Assembly (NCBI RefSeq): GCF_003352085.1
Contig: NZ_CP025804.1
Coordinates: forward strand, 1-64,000
Source of the DNA: Sulfitobacter sp. SK012
Lineage (GTDB): Bacteria > Pseudomonadota > Alphaproteobacteria > Rhodobacterales > Rhodobacteraceae
DNA length: 64,000 nt
Direction of reading: 5' to 3'
Both the position numbers and the translations under genes were made by a program. The notes beneath the pieces were generated by a model. It worked only from the letters and a program-made list of their open reading frames with translations. It had not been told where the DNA came from and did not search any database. This document shows, piece by piece, positions 28,279-37,487 of the stretch; position 1 is the stretch's first letter, and the number at the start of each line of letters is the position of its first letter.

Positions 28279-29595
28279 TTAGTTTGCCGTCAGGCGTTGA
28301 GCCAGCGCATCAGCAGCAGCTTGCGCATTGCTGCGCGCTTGGGCCCCGGCAAGCCAATCAGCCATCTCGGTTTTGGCTTCCTCAGGCAGGGCTTCGATTT
28401 CAGCAATCGTATCAGGTAAATTTCCGTTGCGCAGTGCAGCTTCGGCACGCGAGAGCACGGCATCGGGATCAGATCCTTCACGCGGTAAAACAGAACGTGC
28501 GCCAAGCTGGCGCTTTAGAAACCCACCAATGCCTTGTGCACTTTCGTCTTGGTCATTCGCGCGCGCGGCAGCCAATGCCGCCCTCGCCAGATCAGGAAAG
28601 CTCTGCTGCAGATCGGCCATCGTGACAACGCCATCACCAGCTGAATCACTCAGCGCTTGGGGGATGTCACCGACTTCGACAGACTGAAGCTCAGTCAGCG
28701 GCTCAAGGAACGGTTGGCCAGCGTCAATTGCTAACATGATCCGTGCAAGAGCTGCCTGCGCTGTCGCAGCTTTGGCAGAATCTGCGGTTGCTTCTTTGAC
28801 GCTACGGGCGTTGTCGAGCAGCCCTGCAATCTCGGCGCGCTGATCTTCTACGGACGCTTTGAGTGTTGTCAGTTCGCTGGCATAAGCCGCAGCAGCTTCT
28901 GCACCTAAGTCCGCCAGCGGTGGTAATGATTCCAAAGCCGCCAGCCGCGTGTTCACCTTGGACAGCTGCTCCGAGACATCGGCGATTTGGGACGTAACGT
29001 CGGTTTTTAGATCGTCAATTGACGACAGATCAACCTCGGAGGGAGCGCGTTCTTCAACTGCTGACAGCCGCTCTTGTTGCGATGCTAAGTCGGCGCGCAA
29101 TTGTGTTGTGATCGCATCTCCGCGGTTGTCAAAAAGATCAAGTTCAGACGCTACGAACCCTGCAACCGCCGCGATCGCACCACCCAACAGCAAAGGCCAG
29201 AAAATACTCTCGCGCTTTTCAGGTTCGATCGGAGCTGGCACTGGATGAACCATCTCTGCCCTCGACGAAGAACTTGACTGAGATAAGCTCGCGTCCTTCT
29301 TTTGTACGTTCTGCTTTGACACATCATCCGTGGGTGTATCTTTAGCCGGCCGCGGTTTTTCCACTTTCGGCATTGCAGCAGCAATTGGTTTCGCTTGATT
29401 TGAGGCAGGCTCAGGTTTCTTAACGGTCTCGCTTGAGGCCGCCGCCTTGGAAGCCGGTTTTGATTTTGCAGCCTTAGGCTTTGCCTCAGGGTCGGCGTCT
29501 GATCCAAGAACAACCGCATCTTCGATCTCCGGTGTCGCCTTGGACGCATCCGTAGCCTTGCTACTAGGAGAAGTTGGTTTCGTCGCTTTCGCCAC
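28279..29595 (-). CDS. Mitofilin/COG4223-like inner-membrane protein
   Basis: A protein of about 438 residues found between hemD and hemY in many Alphaproteobacteria and related to mitochondrial mitofilin. The N-terminal 150 residues are low-complexity Lys/Ala/Pro, followed by one membrane span (SIFWPLLLGGAIAAVAGFVA), a long coiled coil (about 190-290) and a helical C-terminal domain. The frame is open to 29643, but the GTG at 29595 (VAKATKPTSPSSK) preceded by GAAAAGG is the better start. Homologues shape the envelope or assist the neighbouring haem genes; this is inference from family work. The stop lies 10 bp before hemY. Confidence 0.85.
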   Translation of the reverse strand: MAKATKPTSPSSKATDASKATPEIEDAVVLGSDADPEAKPKAAKSKPASKAAASSETVKKPEPASNQAKPIAAAMPKVEKPRPAKDTPTDDVSKQNVQKKDASLSQSSSSSRAEMVHPVPAPIEPEKRESIFWPLLLGGAIAAVAGFVASELDLFDNRGDAITTQLRADLASQQERLSAVEERAPSEVDLSSIDDLKTDVTSQIADVSEQLSKVNTRLAALESLPPLADLGAEAAAAYASELTTLKASVEDQRAEIAGLLDNARSVKEATADSAKAATAQAALARIMLAIDAGQPFLEPLTELQSVEVGDIPQALSDSAGDGVVTMADLQQSFPDLARAALAAARANDQDESAQGIGGFLKRQLGARSVLPREGSDPDAVLSRAEAALRNGNLPDTIAEIEALPEEAKTEMADWLAGAQARSNAQAAADALAQRLTAN

Positions 29596-29667
29596 CGTAA
29601 ACACCTTTTCGATTCTGACCCTAAGGCCAATCAATTGCACCAACCTTATCCGGCAAGTGACGCCCTC

Positions 29668-30366
29668 TCAAGGCAAGGCGACACGAAGACACAGGCTTTC
29701 AACCGCCTTCACCATCTTATCACCCTGCGGAGACGGCAATATTTCCAATGAGGCCAACCCTGCAGAGGCAAGTGGATCCGCTACCGCCCCGCTAAGGGCA
29801 ACAGCGTGAACATGGCGCATATCAGGTGATTCTTGCATGAATTTAAGGGCTGTACGCGGGGAAAAAAGCGGCACAATCGTCGTACCTTGCAACGCACTGA
29901 GAGCCTCGGAGCTTAGCCCGCGCAATATTTGGTCATAGAGTGTCAGCGTCTGCGTTTGGATTCCGCTTTTGCTCAAATTTTCGCCAATATCGCCGCGTCT
30001 ATGGTGTCCTGCCAGATGTAAAAGCGGCCCTTTGGGACGCAGATCGAGAATATGGGCAATCAAGTCTACGGCAGTTTCCCCAGCTAAATGTGCCGACCAA
30101 CCTGCTTGGCGTGCAGCCTCATAGGTACGCGCACCGACACAATAGGCAGCCATCCCGTTTGCTGCGGGCGCAAAACCCACGGCGTTTGCAGAAGTAAAAA
30201 TAACTGCCTGGATTCCATTGAGGGAAACGGGAGTATCAAGGGGGACAATTTCCAACAGCGGAGAAATCACAACCTGCACCTTACTGAGGGCCAATGGGTC
30301 CAGTCGTGCGACGAAACGCTCAGAACTGGCTTGGGGGCGGGTCAACAAAAGGGTGCGGTCGGCCAC
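29668..30366 (-). CDS. hemD: Uroporphyrinogen-III synthase
   Basis: HemD closes and inverts the D ring of hydroxymethylbilane to make uroporphyrinogen III for haem, sirohaem, cobalamin and chlorophyll-type pigments. The 232-residue product has the two-lobed family layout: LLTRPQASSERFVARLD at the start, IFTSANAVGFAP and YCVGARTYEAARQAGW in the first lobe, VPLFSPRTALKFM in the second. It starts with GTG at 30366, 64 bp from the divergent tsaD. Sequence conservation in this family is low, but the motifs and the link to hemY make the call safe. Confidence 0.9.
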   Translation of the reverse strand: MADRTLLLTRPQASSERFVARLDPLALSKVQVVISPLLEIVPLDTPVSLNGIQAVIFTSANAVGFAPAANGMAAYCVGARTYEAARQAGWSAHLAGETAVDLIAHILDLRPKGPLLHLAGHHRRGDIGENLSKSGIQTQTLTLYDQILRGLSSEALSALQGTTIVPLFSPRTALKFMQESPDMRHVHAVALSGAVADPLASAGLASLEILPSPQGDKMVKAVESLCLRVALP

Positions 30367-30430
30367 GGGTTCGGCTCTCAGGATTGTTTGCTATGGCTTA
30401 CGATGTTAACTCCTCAAAAGACACCCCGGA

Positions 30431-31543
30431 ATGGATACGACTTTGACAATGACGACCCGCATCATCCTCGGCATCGAAAGCAGCTGTGATGACACGGCCG
30501 CGGCCATCATCCGTGGCAACGCTCAGAACGGGGCTGAAGTTTTGTCCTCTATTGTTATGGGCCAGAATGCCCTGCACGCAGATTTTGGAGGCGTTGTTCC
30601 GGAGATTGCGGCACGCGCCCATGCTGAAAAGCTGGACCATTGCGTCGAGCAGGCTCTGGAGCAAGCAGGCATGCGTCTGTCGGATTTGGATGCTGTTGCT
30701 GTGACCGCTGGGCCCGGATTGATCGGTGGTGTCGTGTCGGGCGTGATGTGCGCCAAAGGGATCGCAACGGCGAGGGGCTTGCCCCTTTACGGCGTGAATC
30801 ATCTGGCGGGACATGCACTGACCCCGCGACTGACAGATGGAGTCTCTTACCCCTACCTAATGCTGCTGGTTTCAGGAGGGCATTGTCAGTTTCTGATTGT
30901 GCGTGGGGCTGATGACTTTAGCCGTTTGGGTGGCACAATTGATGACGCGCCTGGCGAAGCATTTGACAAAATCGCGCGGCTGATATCTTTGCCGCAACCC
31001 GGCGGCCCCGCCATTGAAGCATGTGCAAAAAGCGGCGATCCTACGCGCTTTGCTTTACCGCGACCCCTACTGGACCGTGCGGGTTGTGACATGTCTTTCT
31101 CGGGTCTCAAAACTGCCGTTCTTCGCCAACGCGATGCGCTTATGAATGGGAGCGGAGCGCTGACTAAAAGAGATCAGGCCGACCTTGCAGCCGGATTTCA
31201 AGCGGCGGTGGTCGATGTGCTTGCGGAAAAAACACGCCGCGCATTGGATCGCTATCTTGAGCTTGCGCCGCAAAAACCAAGCCTGTGCGTCGCGGGAGGA
31301 GTTGCGGCAAATATGTCTATTCGCGCCGGATTAGAGACTGTTTCAGCCAAAATGGGCGCTGACTTTATCGCTCCTCCGCTCGTACTCTGCACAGATAACG
31401 CAGCGATGATCGCATATGCGGGTCTTGAGCAGATGGACCTACGCGTACCTGATGGGATTGGTCTTTCACCACGTCCGCGCTGGCCGCTTGATACCACTCA
31501 GCCAGCGATGTTGGGCAGCGGCAAGAAGGGGGCCAAAGCATGA
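30431..31543 (+). CDS. tsaD: tRNA N6-threonylcarbamoyladenosine transferase
   Basis: TsaD transfers the threonylcarbamoyl group to A37 of ANN-reading tRNAs (t6A), working with TsaB and TsaE; tsaE lies in this window at 59135. The ASKHA-fold protein shows [13 protein letters not shown] near the start, the metal-binding [10 protein letters not shown] (two His), LVSGGHCQ, and ending [18 protein letters not shown]. The start is either the ATG at 30431 (370 residues) or, closer to the family norm, the ATG at 30449 ([15 protein letters not shown], 364 residues). It overlaps gpsA by four bases, so the two are coupled. Confidence 0.97.
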   Translation: MDTTLTMTTRIILGIESSCDDTAAAIIRGNAQNGAEVLSSIVMGQNALHADFGGVVPEIAARAHAEKLDHCVEQALEQAGMRLSDLDAVAVTAGPGLIGGVVSGVMCAKGIATARGLPLYGVNHLAGHALTPRLTDGVSYPYLMLLVSGGHCQFLIVRGADDFSRLGGTIDDAPGEAFDKIARLISLPQPGGPAIEACAKSGDPTRFALPRPLLDRAGCDMSFSGLKTAVLRQRDALMNGSGALTKRDQADLAAGFQAAVVDVLAEKTRRALDRYLELAPQKPSLCVAGGVAANMSIRAGLETVSAKMGADFIAPPLVLCTDNAAMIAYAGLEQMDLRVPDGIGLSPRPRWPLDTTQPAMLGSGKKGAKA

Positions 31544-32493
31544 GTGTGAGTGTTCTGGGCGCTGGTGCCTTTGGGACCGCGTTGGCAATTTCACTGAGCC
31601 AAAACAGCCCCGTCACCTTATGGGCACGCGAATTGGGTGATATGGCCGACCTACGCGAGAACGCAAAACGACTACCAAACTGTCCGTTTCCTGACGCGTT
31701 GGCGGTGACCGGGGAGCTGAAAACCGCGACGCTGGCTGATATCATACTGCTCGCGGTTCCGATGCAAAAACTACGGGAGTTTCTAACGGCTCACGCTGAT
31801 GTACTGGCCGGCAAAGCGCTGGTCGCTTGTTGTAAAGGGATCGAATTGACGAGCGGCTGCGGCCCCGCCGAGGTTATTTCCCAAACCGCACCGAGCGCCA
31901 AATCTGCGATCCTGACAGGACCGAGCTTTGCCATCGATATCGCAAATGGTTTGCCAACAGCGCTAACTTTGGCCTGCGCAGATGACGATACCGGGAAGAC
32001 GCTTCAGGCCGCCCTCACGACACCAACGCTGCGGCTTTATCGTACGACAGATACCGTTGGTGCCGAGCTCGGCGGTGGCCTGAAGAATGTAATAGCCATT
32101 GCTTGCGGTGCCGCGATCGGTGCTGGCCTGGGTGAAAGCGCACGCGCTGCGTTGATGACGCGCGGCTATGCGGAAATGCAACGTATGGCCGAGCATGTAG
32201 GCGCGCAGCCTGATACTTTGTCAGGACTTTCTGGGTTTGGCGATCTGACGTTGACCTGCACTTCGAACCATTCGCGCAACTACCGCTTAGGCCTGTCCAT
32301 CGGCGACGGCAGCCGTTTTGAAGCGGGTACAACAGTTGAAGGAGCAGCCACTGCACGCGCGGTAGCTAACCTGGCTGAACGAGAAAGATTGGACATGCCA
32401 ATCACGCAAGTCGTTGCAGCACTGCTCGACAAACGCTTAGATGTACAAAGCGCCATGCGCGCACTCTTAAACCGCCCCTTAAAGGAAGAATAG
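31540..32493 (+). CDS. gpsA: Glycerol-3-phosphate dehydrogenase [NAD(P)+]
   Basis: GpsA reduces dihydroxyacetone phosphate to sn-glycerol-3-phosphate for phospholipid synthesis. The 317-residue protein has the Rossmann motif [13 protein letters not shown], the substrate-site segments KGIEL and [16 protein letters not shown], the catalytic lysine region [14 protein letters not shown], and the signature [20 protein letters not shown]. The ATG overlaps the tsaD stop (ATGA), and the next gene follows after one base, so tsaD-gpsA-YciI-EVE form one unit. Standard length. Confidence 0.97.
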   Translation: MSVSVLGAGAFGTALAISLSQNSPVTLWARELGDMADLRENAKRLPNCPFPDALAVTGELKTATLADIILLAVPMQKLREFLTAHADVLAGKALVACCKGIELTSGCGPAEVISQTAPSAKSAILTGPSFAIDIANGLPTALTLACADDDTGKTLQAALTTPTLRLYRTTDTVGAELGGGLKNVIAIACGAAIGAGLGESARAALMTRGYAEMQRMAEHVGAQPDTLSGLSGFGDLTLTCTSNHSRNYRLGLSIGDGSRFEAGTTVEGAATARAVANLAERERLDMPITQVVAALLDKRLDVQSAMRALLNRPLKEE

Positions 32494-32494
32494 C

Positions 32495-32767
32495 ATGCTT
32501 GTAGCATTGATTGCCCACGACAAACCCGGCGCGCTGGATGTGCGCATGACAAACCGTCCCGCGCATGTGGAATACCTGGGATCGACAGACATGGTGCATT
32601 TGGCTGGACCGATGTTGGACGGTGAAGGCGGGATGATCGGTTCTTTGATCGTGCTGGACGTTCCAAATATGCCCGCGGCTCAAAACTGGGCAGATAACGA
32701 CCCCTATGCAAAAGCGGGGCTCTTTGCGAGCGTGTCGCTGACCGAGTGGAAAAAGGTGATTGGCTGA
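32495..32767 (+). CDS. YciI-like protein
   Basis: A 90-residue dimeric alpha-beta barrel protein of the YciI family (DxxGALDVR and HxxYLG-like opening MLVALIAHDKPGALDVRMTN; conserved IGSLIVLDVPNMPAAQNWADNDPYAKAGLF). Relatives may catalyse small hydrolase or isomerase reactions; the role here is unknown. The start is two bases after the gpsA stop and the stop overlaps the EVE gene (TGATG), so translation is coupled on both sides. This gene triplet is conserved in Rhodobacteraceae. Confidence 0.85.
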   Translation: MLVALIAHDKPGALDVRMTNRPAHVEYLGSTDMVHLAGPMLDGEGGMIGSLIVLDVPNMPAAQNWADNDPYAKAGLFASVSLTEWKKVIG

Positions 32768-33186
32768 TGGCCTATTGGCTCTTTAAGTCTGAACCCTCCG
32801 TCTGGGGCTGGGATGATCAGGTGGCCAAAGGCGATGTCGGTGAAGAGTGGGACGGTGTGCGCAATTACCAAGCCCGCAACTTCATGCGCGAGATGGCCGT
32901 AGGGGACCGCGGCTTTTTCTATCACTCGCAAAAAGAGAAATCTGTAGTCGGCATTGTCGAAGTAGCTGTGGCTGCGCACCCCGACAGCACTACCGACGAT
33001 CCCCGCTGGGAATGCGTTGATATCAAGGCCGTAAAGCCCCTTATAGAGCCTGTTTCGCTGAATCAGATCAAAGGCGAGGACCTGCTGTCCGACATGATCT
33101 TGGTGCGGAATTCACGCCTATCTGTGCAACCCGTGACGGACGCTGAGTGGCAGGTAATCTGCAAGATGGGAAAGACTAAACCGTAG
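32767..33186 (+). CDS. EVE-domain protein
   Basis: A 139-residue EVE-domain protein: it begins MAYWLFKSEPSVWGWDDQVA, has WDGVRNYQARNFMREM and GFFYHSQKEKSVVGIVEV. The fold is PUA-related and in several members binds modified cytosine or RNA. The frame is open from 32746, but the ATG at 32767 matches the family start and overlaps the preceding stop. Its cargo is unknown. The gene lies about 3 kb from a cytosine-5 methyltransferase, which is suggestive but probably coincidental given that the tsaD unit is conserved. Confidence 0.85.
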   Translation: MAYWLFKSEPSVWGWDDQVAKGDVGEEWDGVRNYQARNFMREMAVGDRGFFYHSQKEKSVVGIVEVAVAAHPDSTTDDPRWECVDIKAVKPLIEPVSLNQIKGEDLLSDMILVRNSRLSVQPVTDAEWQVICKMGKTKP

Positions 33187-33243
33187 CTTTTTGGCTGCAT
33201 TTTGGGTATTTTGACGCCAATTAATGCGGTGGGAGTTGAAGAT

Positions 33244-33636
33244 ATGGGAATTTTGTCTGTTCTATTGGCGGCAATTGCTGGCTTTGCGGTTGGGGCCGTC
33301 TGGTACATGAAACTGTCCAAGCCCTGGATGGAAGCTGCCGGGGTTGAGGCTGGTCCAGATGGTCGCCCCAAAAACGACTCACCGCTACCCTACGTGATGG
33401 CATTTATTGCGATGATCGTTGTTGCCGGCATGATGCGGCATATGTTTGCCCTCTCCGGAATTGACACAATTGGCAAAGGGGCTGTGTCTGGTCTGGGCAT
33501 TGGACTGTTTTTCATCAGCCCCTGGATCATGATTAACAATGGCTATGGTGGGCGGCCATTTAAACTAACACTGATTGATGGCGGCTATGCGACGCTGGGC
33601 TGTGCTGCAATTGGGTTGGTGTTGGGTTTGTTTTGA
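33244..33636 (+). CDS. DUF1761 membrane protein
   Basis: A 130-residue protein with three to four hydrophobic spans and the DUF1761 pattern GFAVGAVWYMKLSKPWMEAAG near the start. Function unknown. The frame extends upstream to 33202, but the ATG at 33244 sits behind GGGAGTTGAAGAT and begins the first span, so it is preferred. It ends 240 bp before the DUF2853 gene on the other strand. Confidence 0.75.
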   Translation: MGILSVLLAAIAGFAVGAVWYMKLSKPWMEAAGVEAGPDGRPKNDSPLPYVMAFIAMIVVAGMMRHMFALSGIDTIGKGAVSGLGIGLFFISPWIMINNGYGGRPFKLTLIDGGYATLGCAAIGLVLGLF

Positions 33637-33821
33637 AAATAACAGTTTCTGGAACGAAAAAAGGGCCAAGCCCACAAGCCAGAACCCCTTCTCACCCCGT
33701 GTGCTCCCAAGTGCACCACACACGTATCTGAAATCTGTTCCGGCATTCTGTCCGATGTAAATTGAGTACCTCAACCATCAGAAAAATGCAATTTTTGAAT
33801 AGCTTAAAGCTTATTCAAAAA

Positions 33822-33854
33822 AGAAACGCCCGCTTAACCAAGCGGGCGTTTCTG
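33822..33854 (-). terminator. Strong intrinsic terminator
   Basis: AGAAACGCCCGCTT pairs perfectly with AAGCGGGCGTTTCT around a 5-base loop. Read on the minus strand it is followed by a run of T (TTTTTT), so it terminates the DUF2853 gene, whose stop is 20 bp away; it may also stop leftward read-through of the plus-strand transcript. Confidence 0.8.
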
Positions 33855-33874
33855 ATCGATAATCGGGGTTCGGC

Positions 33875-34216
33875 TTAACCGTACACAGACTCTTTGCCGA
33901 AATGCTTGGTCAGCATGTAATAGATCACCGCGCGGTATTTGTTGCGCTCTGATTTACCATAAACCTCGATCACAGAATTGATCGCTTCCATCAAGTTTGG
34001 ACCATCAGGCAAGCCGAGTTTTTTAATGAGAAAGTTATTTTTGACCGTCTCTAGCTCTGCCGGTTGGGTGCCAGCAACTGTCGACGCATCAGCGTTATAG
34101 ATTGCTGGACCACAGCCGATCGTTACTTTGGTCAGAAGGTCCATATCCGGCGCCATGCCACATTTGTCCTTCAGATCTTCCGCGTATTTCGCGATCCACT
34201 CGTCACGTTTGCCCAT
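33875..34216 (-). CDS. DUF2853 family protein
   Basis: A 113-residue small soluble helical protein of the DUF2853 family. It begins MGKRDEWIAKYAEDLKDKCG and ends YYMLTKHFGKESVYG, both characteristic. Function unknown. The frame is open to 34249, but the ATG at 34216 has GGGAGATATTAAT just upstream. It is monocistronic with a strong terminator on its 3' side. Confidence 0.85.
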   Translation of the reverse strand: MGKRDEWIAKYAEDLKDKCGMAPDMDLLTKVTIGCGPAIYNADASTVAGTQPAELETVKNNFLIKKLGLPDGPNLMEAINSVIEVYGKSERNKYRAVIYYMLTKHFGKESVYG

Positions 34217-35212
34217 ATTAATATCTCCCACCTTGGACTTGGTCAGCAAAATCTGACCTCGACCAAGAGCCTAGAGCCAATTTTTCCGTGGCAAAAGGAA
34301 TTTTTGCAGGATTTATTCCCCGCAACCGATGCCTCGCGAAATTCAATGGACTGTGCTTCTCGCAAGAGATCCTCAAAACAGCTGCTTACAGGAGGCCGCT
34401 TACTTGAGGATAACCGCTGTCGCATTTCCCAATGCGCCGCTTGTCCCGACACCGCCCGCACAATGGCCCTCAGATATGCTATCTGTCTTGTGCAAACAGC
34501 TGCTATCACTGGACCGACTTGGGCGCGAAAAAGTAGGCGAGAAAACCTAGGCCGAAATGGGCAAAGCAGAGCGGCGGCATAACAAAATAACGGTCAAACT
34601 TGTCTTCTGCACCAGCGAGGATCACACATAACGCGAACTACAAAACAGTATGAGGCGTCCCAAATTGCTGGAAATCCCCCACATTAGTGTCTGAATCGAC
34701 ATCACACCCCATGCCTCTATCTCATTGCTGTTGGTAGGCGATCCCGGCAACATGCTTATCAAGGATATGTCGTGTGAAGCTGTATGGTTTTATCAAAACG
34801 CGAAGGCGCACTCAGCATAGCTCTACGGTTAATTCCAGAAACGGCGACCCTCTCGCTTCAACTAAGCACCGCCACCAACAATGACGGCCCAAGTGAAAAG
34901 AACGGTATGGCAATGCGAGGCATTCCCAAGAAAAACCTTCGCCTCGGATCGCGTCATGATCTAAACAATTAGCGCCTTTGATTTTCGGCATAACTTCGCG
35001 CACCTAGCACGGTTGCCGCCAAAACCGCGGCAGGCGTCGTCATACACGCTCATCTGACATCTTCGATCTCAACATACGAAACCTCAACCAACCATAGATC
35101 AGCGGCGCAGTTCATGTATCGGGCTCGGTCAAAATTTCTCGCAATCAACTTGGGTAGATTGGTGTTGGTCGCTACACTCACGGCGAACGTGCAGGTCAAA
35201 AGGAACGCTGAG
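34217..35212. other. About 1 kb with one possible decayed ORF
   Basis: No intact gene. On the minus strand a frame at 34506-34712 has coding character but carries an in-frame TAG (listed separately). An ATG frame at 34784-34972 (plus) is low in complexity and not called. The rest is unremarkable. The FAH-type gene begins at 35213, so its promoter should lie in the last 100 bp. Confidence 0.4.
34506..34712 (-). pseudogene. Small membrane-protein ORF with an in-frame TAG
   Basis: A 69-codon frame starting with ATG (MGCDVDSDTNVGDFQQFGTP) is interrupted by TAG at 34638-34640 and then continues with a hydrophobic C-terminal half (LCVILAGAEDKFDRYFVMPP, HFGLGFLAYFFAPKS) to a TGA at 34506-34508. The second half resembles the end of a membrane protein. 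It could be a nonsense-mutated small gene or a fragment. Confidence 0.3.
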
Positions 35213-36052
35213 ATGAAGCTTTGCCGGATAAAAACTGAAAATGGCGTACTGCCCGCAGCAGTGGACCAAGGCGGTAAGTTACGAGACTTGTCTGCGCATA
35301 TCAGCGACATCGCTCCTGAAACAACATCTCCAGAGGCTTTGAAAACCCTTAGTAAAATCGAAATTGCCAGTCTGCCTGAAATCACTGGGACCTATGCTCC
35401 AATCCTCTCTGACGTGCGGCGGTTACTTTGCATCGGGTTGAACTATACCGATCACGCTGAGGAAATGAATCTGCCAATTCCTGAATTTCCAATCTTGTTC
35501 ATGAAGGCCTGTCCGGTCACGGGTGCCAATGACCCCATTATCATCCCGAAGGGGTCCGAGAAGACCGACTGGGAGGTTGAGATGGGCATCATCATCGGTA
35601 GCCGTGCACAACACGTGACCGAAGATGACGCAATGGATCATGTTGCCGGATATTGCGTCGTAAATGACGTGTCCGAGCGGACGTTTCAGCTTGAGATGGG
35701 CGGCCAGTGGATGAAGGGTAAGTCTTGCGACAGTTTCGCGCCCGTTGGCCCTTGGTTCGTTACGTCGGACGAAGTACCTGACCCCCAAGTTCTTGATCTG
35801 TACCTAGATGTGAACGGTGAACGCCGCCAGACCGGCACCACCGCCCGAATGATCTTTTCCATCGCTCAGATCGTTTCGTTCGTCAGCCGCTTCGTAACGC
35901 TTGTGCCCGGGGATATTATTGCGACCGGCACACCGCCCGGCGTTGGCGTGGGTATGAAACCGCAGAAGTTTTTGAAGGCCGGGGATGTTGTGACGCTCGG
36001 CATCACAGGCTTGGGTGATCAACAGCAAGAGGCCATTCCGTTTAGTGGATAA
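35213..36052 (+). CDS. Fumarylacetoacetate hydrolase (FAH) family protein
   Basis: A 279-residue FAH-superfamily enzyme, related to 2-hydroxyhepta-2,4-diene-1,7-dioate isomerases, ureidoglycolate lyase-like and acylpyruvase-like members; the exact substrate cannot be told. Metal-binding and catalytic features: GLNYTDHAEEMN, FMKACPVTGANDPI, DWEVEMGIIIG, YCVVNDVSERTFQ, and the C-terminal GDIIATGTPPGVGVGM. The open frame starts at 35114, but the ATG at 35213 (MKLCRIKTENG) is preceded by AAAGGAACG and matches the family. It is isolated. Confidence 0.88.
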   Translation: MKLCRIKTENGVLPAAVDQGGKLRDLSAHISDIAPETTSPEALKTLSKIEIASLPEITGTYAPILSDVRRLLCIGLNYTDHAEEMNLPIPEFPILFMKACPVTGANDPIIIPKGSEKTDWEVEMGIIIGSRAQHVTEDDAMDHVAGYCVVNDVSERTFQLEMGGQWMKGKSCDSFAPVGPWFVTSDEVPDPQVLDLYLDVNGERRQTGTTARMIFSIAQIVSFVSRFVTLVPGDIIATGTPPGVGVGMKPQKFLKAGDVVTLGITGLGDQQQEAIPFSG

Positions 36053-36338
36053 CAGGAGGGTCGATATATCAGCCTATGATATTGGGTCCACTTGCGTGAT
36101 GGCACCAAACACCGGGGCCAAAGGTATCAACCGTCTCTACCAGTACACTCATAAAAAGCTGGTTGTGCGGTTTGCTTTCCTGAAGCCTTAACGGTTCCGA
36201 GTTTGATGCCACGTACCATCGTGACAGTAGTTACAAGATGGACCCTGCCATCATTCCGCCGCCGCCACTTGTGCACGCAGGAAAAATATTGATCCCATGC
36301 GCTGAGTCTGGTCTATGGATGGAAAGAAAAGGCAGAAC

Positions 36339-37487
36339 ATGACGCGAACATTCTATGAATTTTTTGCTGGCGGCGGTATGGCGCGCGCTGGCTTGGGTAC
36401 GGAATGGACCTGTCTGCTGGCCAATGATTTTGACAAAAAAAAGGGCGAGACGTACCGCACAAACTGGGGTGGTAAGGATCTTATCGTTGACGACATCCGC
36501 AACATCGCTCCAGAGGAAATGCCAGGGACGCCCGATCTGATCTGGGGTTCATTTCCCTGCCAAGATCTATCTCTTGCAGGAAGTGGTGCGGGTTTGGCTG
36601 GCAATCGTTCCGGCACGTTCTGGCCGTTTATCTCGCACCTCAATGCACTGCGCGACGACGGCCGAGCGCCTGCGTTGATCGCACTGGAAAACGTGTTGGG
36701 GACGCTGACCTCACACAAGGGGCGCGACTTCGCGGCAATCTGCGGCGCGCTCAAAGAGGCCGGGTATCGTGCTGGCGCGTTTGTAGCAGATGCGGCGTTG
36801 TTTGTGCCTCAATCGCGGCCGCGCCTCTTTATCGTCGGACTGCGCAATGATCTGGCAGTGACTTCGAGAACGGCCAGCCGCGAACCTGTACAGCCTTGGC
36901 ACACCAAGGGTTTGATGGCGGCGCAAGATAGGCTTCCCAACGCTCTCAAGAAAAATTGGGTCTGGTGGCAAATGCCCTCCCCAAAAAAGCGCGAGGCGCG
37001 GTTTGCCGATATGGTCGAAGATCGTCCAACCTCAACTAAATGGCACAAACCTGCTGAGACGACGGCTCTTTTGTCGATGATGTCACAGGTCAATCTCGCC
37101 AAAGTCGAGACAGCCAAGGCGGCCGGTGTTCCCATGGTTGGAACGATATACAAACGCACGCGCCATGAGCATGGGATCAAGGTTCAGCGCGCTGAAATTC
37201 GATTTGATGATATTGCCGGGTGTTTGAGGACCCCGGCGGGTGGTTCATCTAGGCAGTCGATCATGGTCGTAGACGGAAAACGGATCCGTTCGCGCCTGAT
37301 TTCAACCCGCGAAACCGCGCGACTGATGGGTCTGCCTGACAGCTACCTGTTGCCTGCGACCTATAACGAGGCCTATCACCTCACCGGCGACGGCGTTGTT
37401 GTTCCGGTCGTTCGCCACATCGCTGCGCATTTGCTGGAACCCTTGTTAGAGCATAATATCGCGGCAAAAATGCAGGCCAGCGCATGA
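36339..37487 (+). CDS. DNA (cytosine-5-)-methyltransferase
   Basis: A 382-residue C5-cytosine methyltransferase. Motif I is FYEFFAGGGMARAGLG (about 7-20), motif IV is the catalytic SFPCQDLSLAGSG with Cys74, motif VI is LENV (117-120), motif VIII is QSRPRLFIVG (158-167), and motifs IX-X lie near STRETARLMGLPDSY and ending DGVVVPVVRHIAAHLLEPL. The target recognition domain lies between VIII and IX. The frame is open from 36315; the ATG at 36339 with AAAAGGCAGA upstream is chosen. Its stop overlaps the next gene by four bases (ATGA). Read as the modification half of a restriction-modification pair. Confidence 0.93.
   Translation: MTRTFYEFFAGGGMARAGLGTEWTCLLANDFDKKKGETYRTNWGGKDLIVDDIRNIAPEEMPGTPDLIWGSFPCQDLSLAGSGAGLAGNRSGTFWPFISHLNALRDDGRAPALIALENVLGTLTSHKGRDFAAICGALKEAGYRAGAFVADAALFVPQSRPRLFIVGLRNDLAVTSRTASREPVQPWHTKGLMAAQDRLPNALKKNWVWWQMPSPKKREARFADMVEDRPTSTKWHKPAETTALLSMMSQVNLAKVETAKAAGVPMVGTIYKRTRHEHGIKVQRAEIRFDDIAGCLRTPAGGSSRQSIMVVDGKRIRSRLISTRETARLMGLPDSYLLPATYNEAYHLTGDGVVVPVVRHIAAHLLEPLLEHNIAAKMQASA

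Noticed and set aside
34784..34972. 62-codon plus-strand ORF
   Set aside because: No motif, no conservation that can be recognised, and low-complexity Ser/Thr/Asn content.
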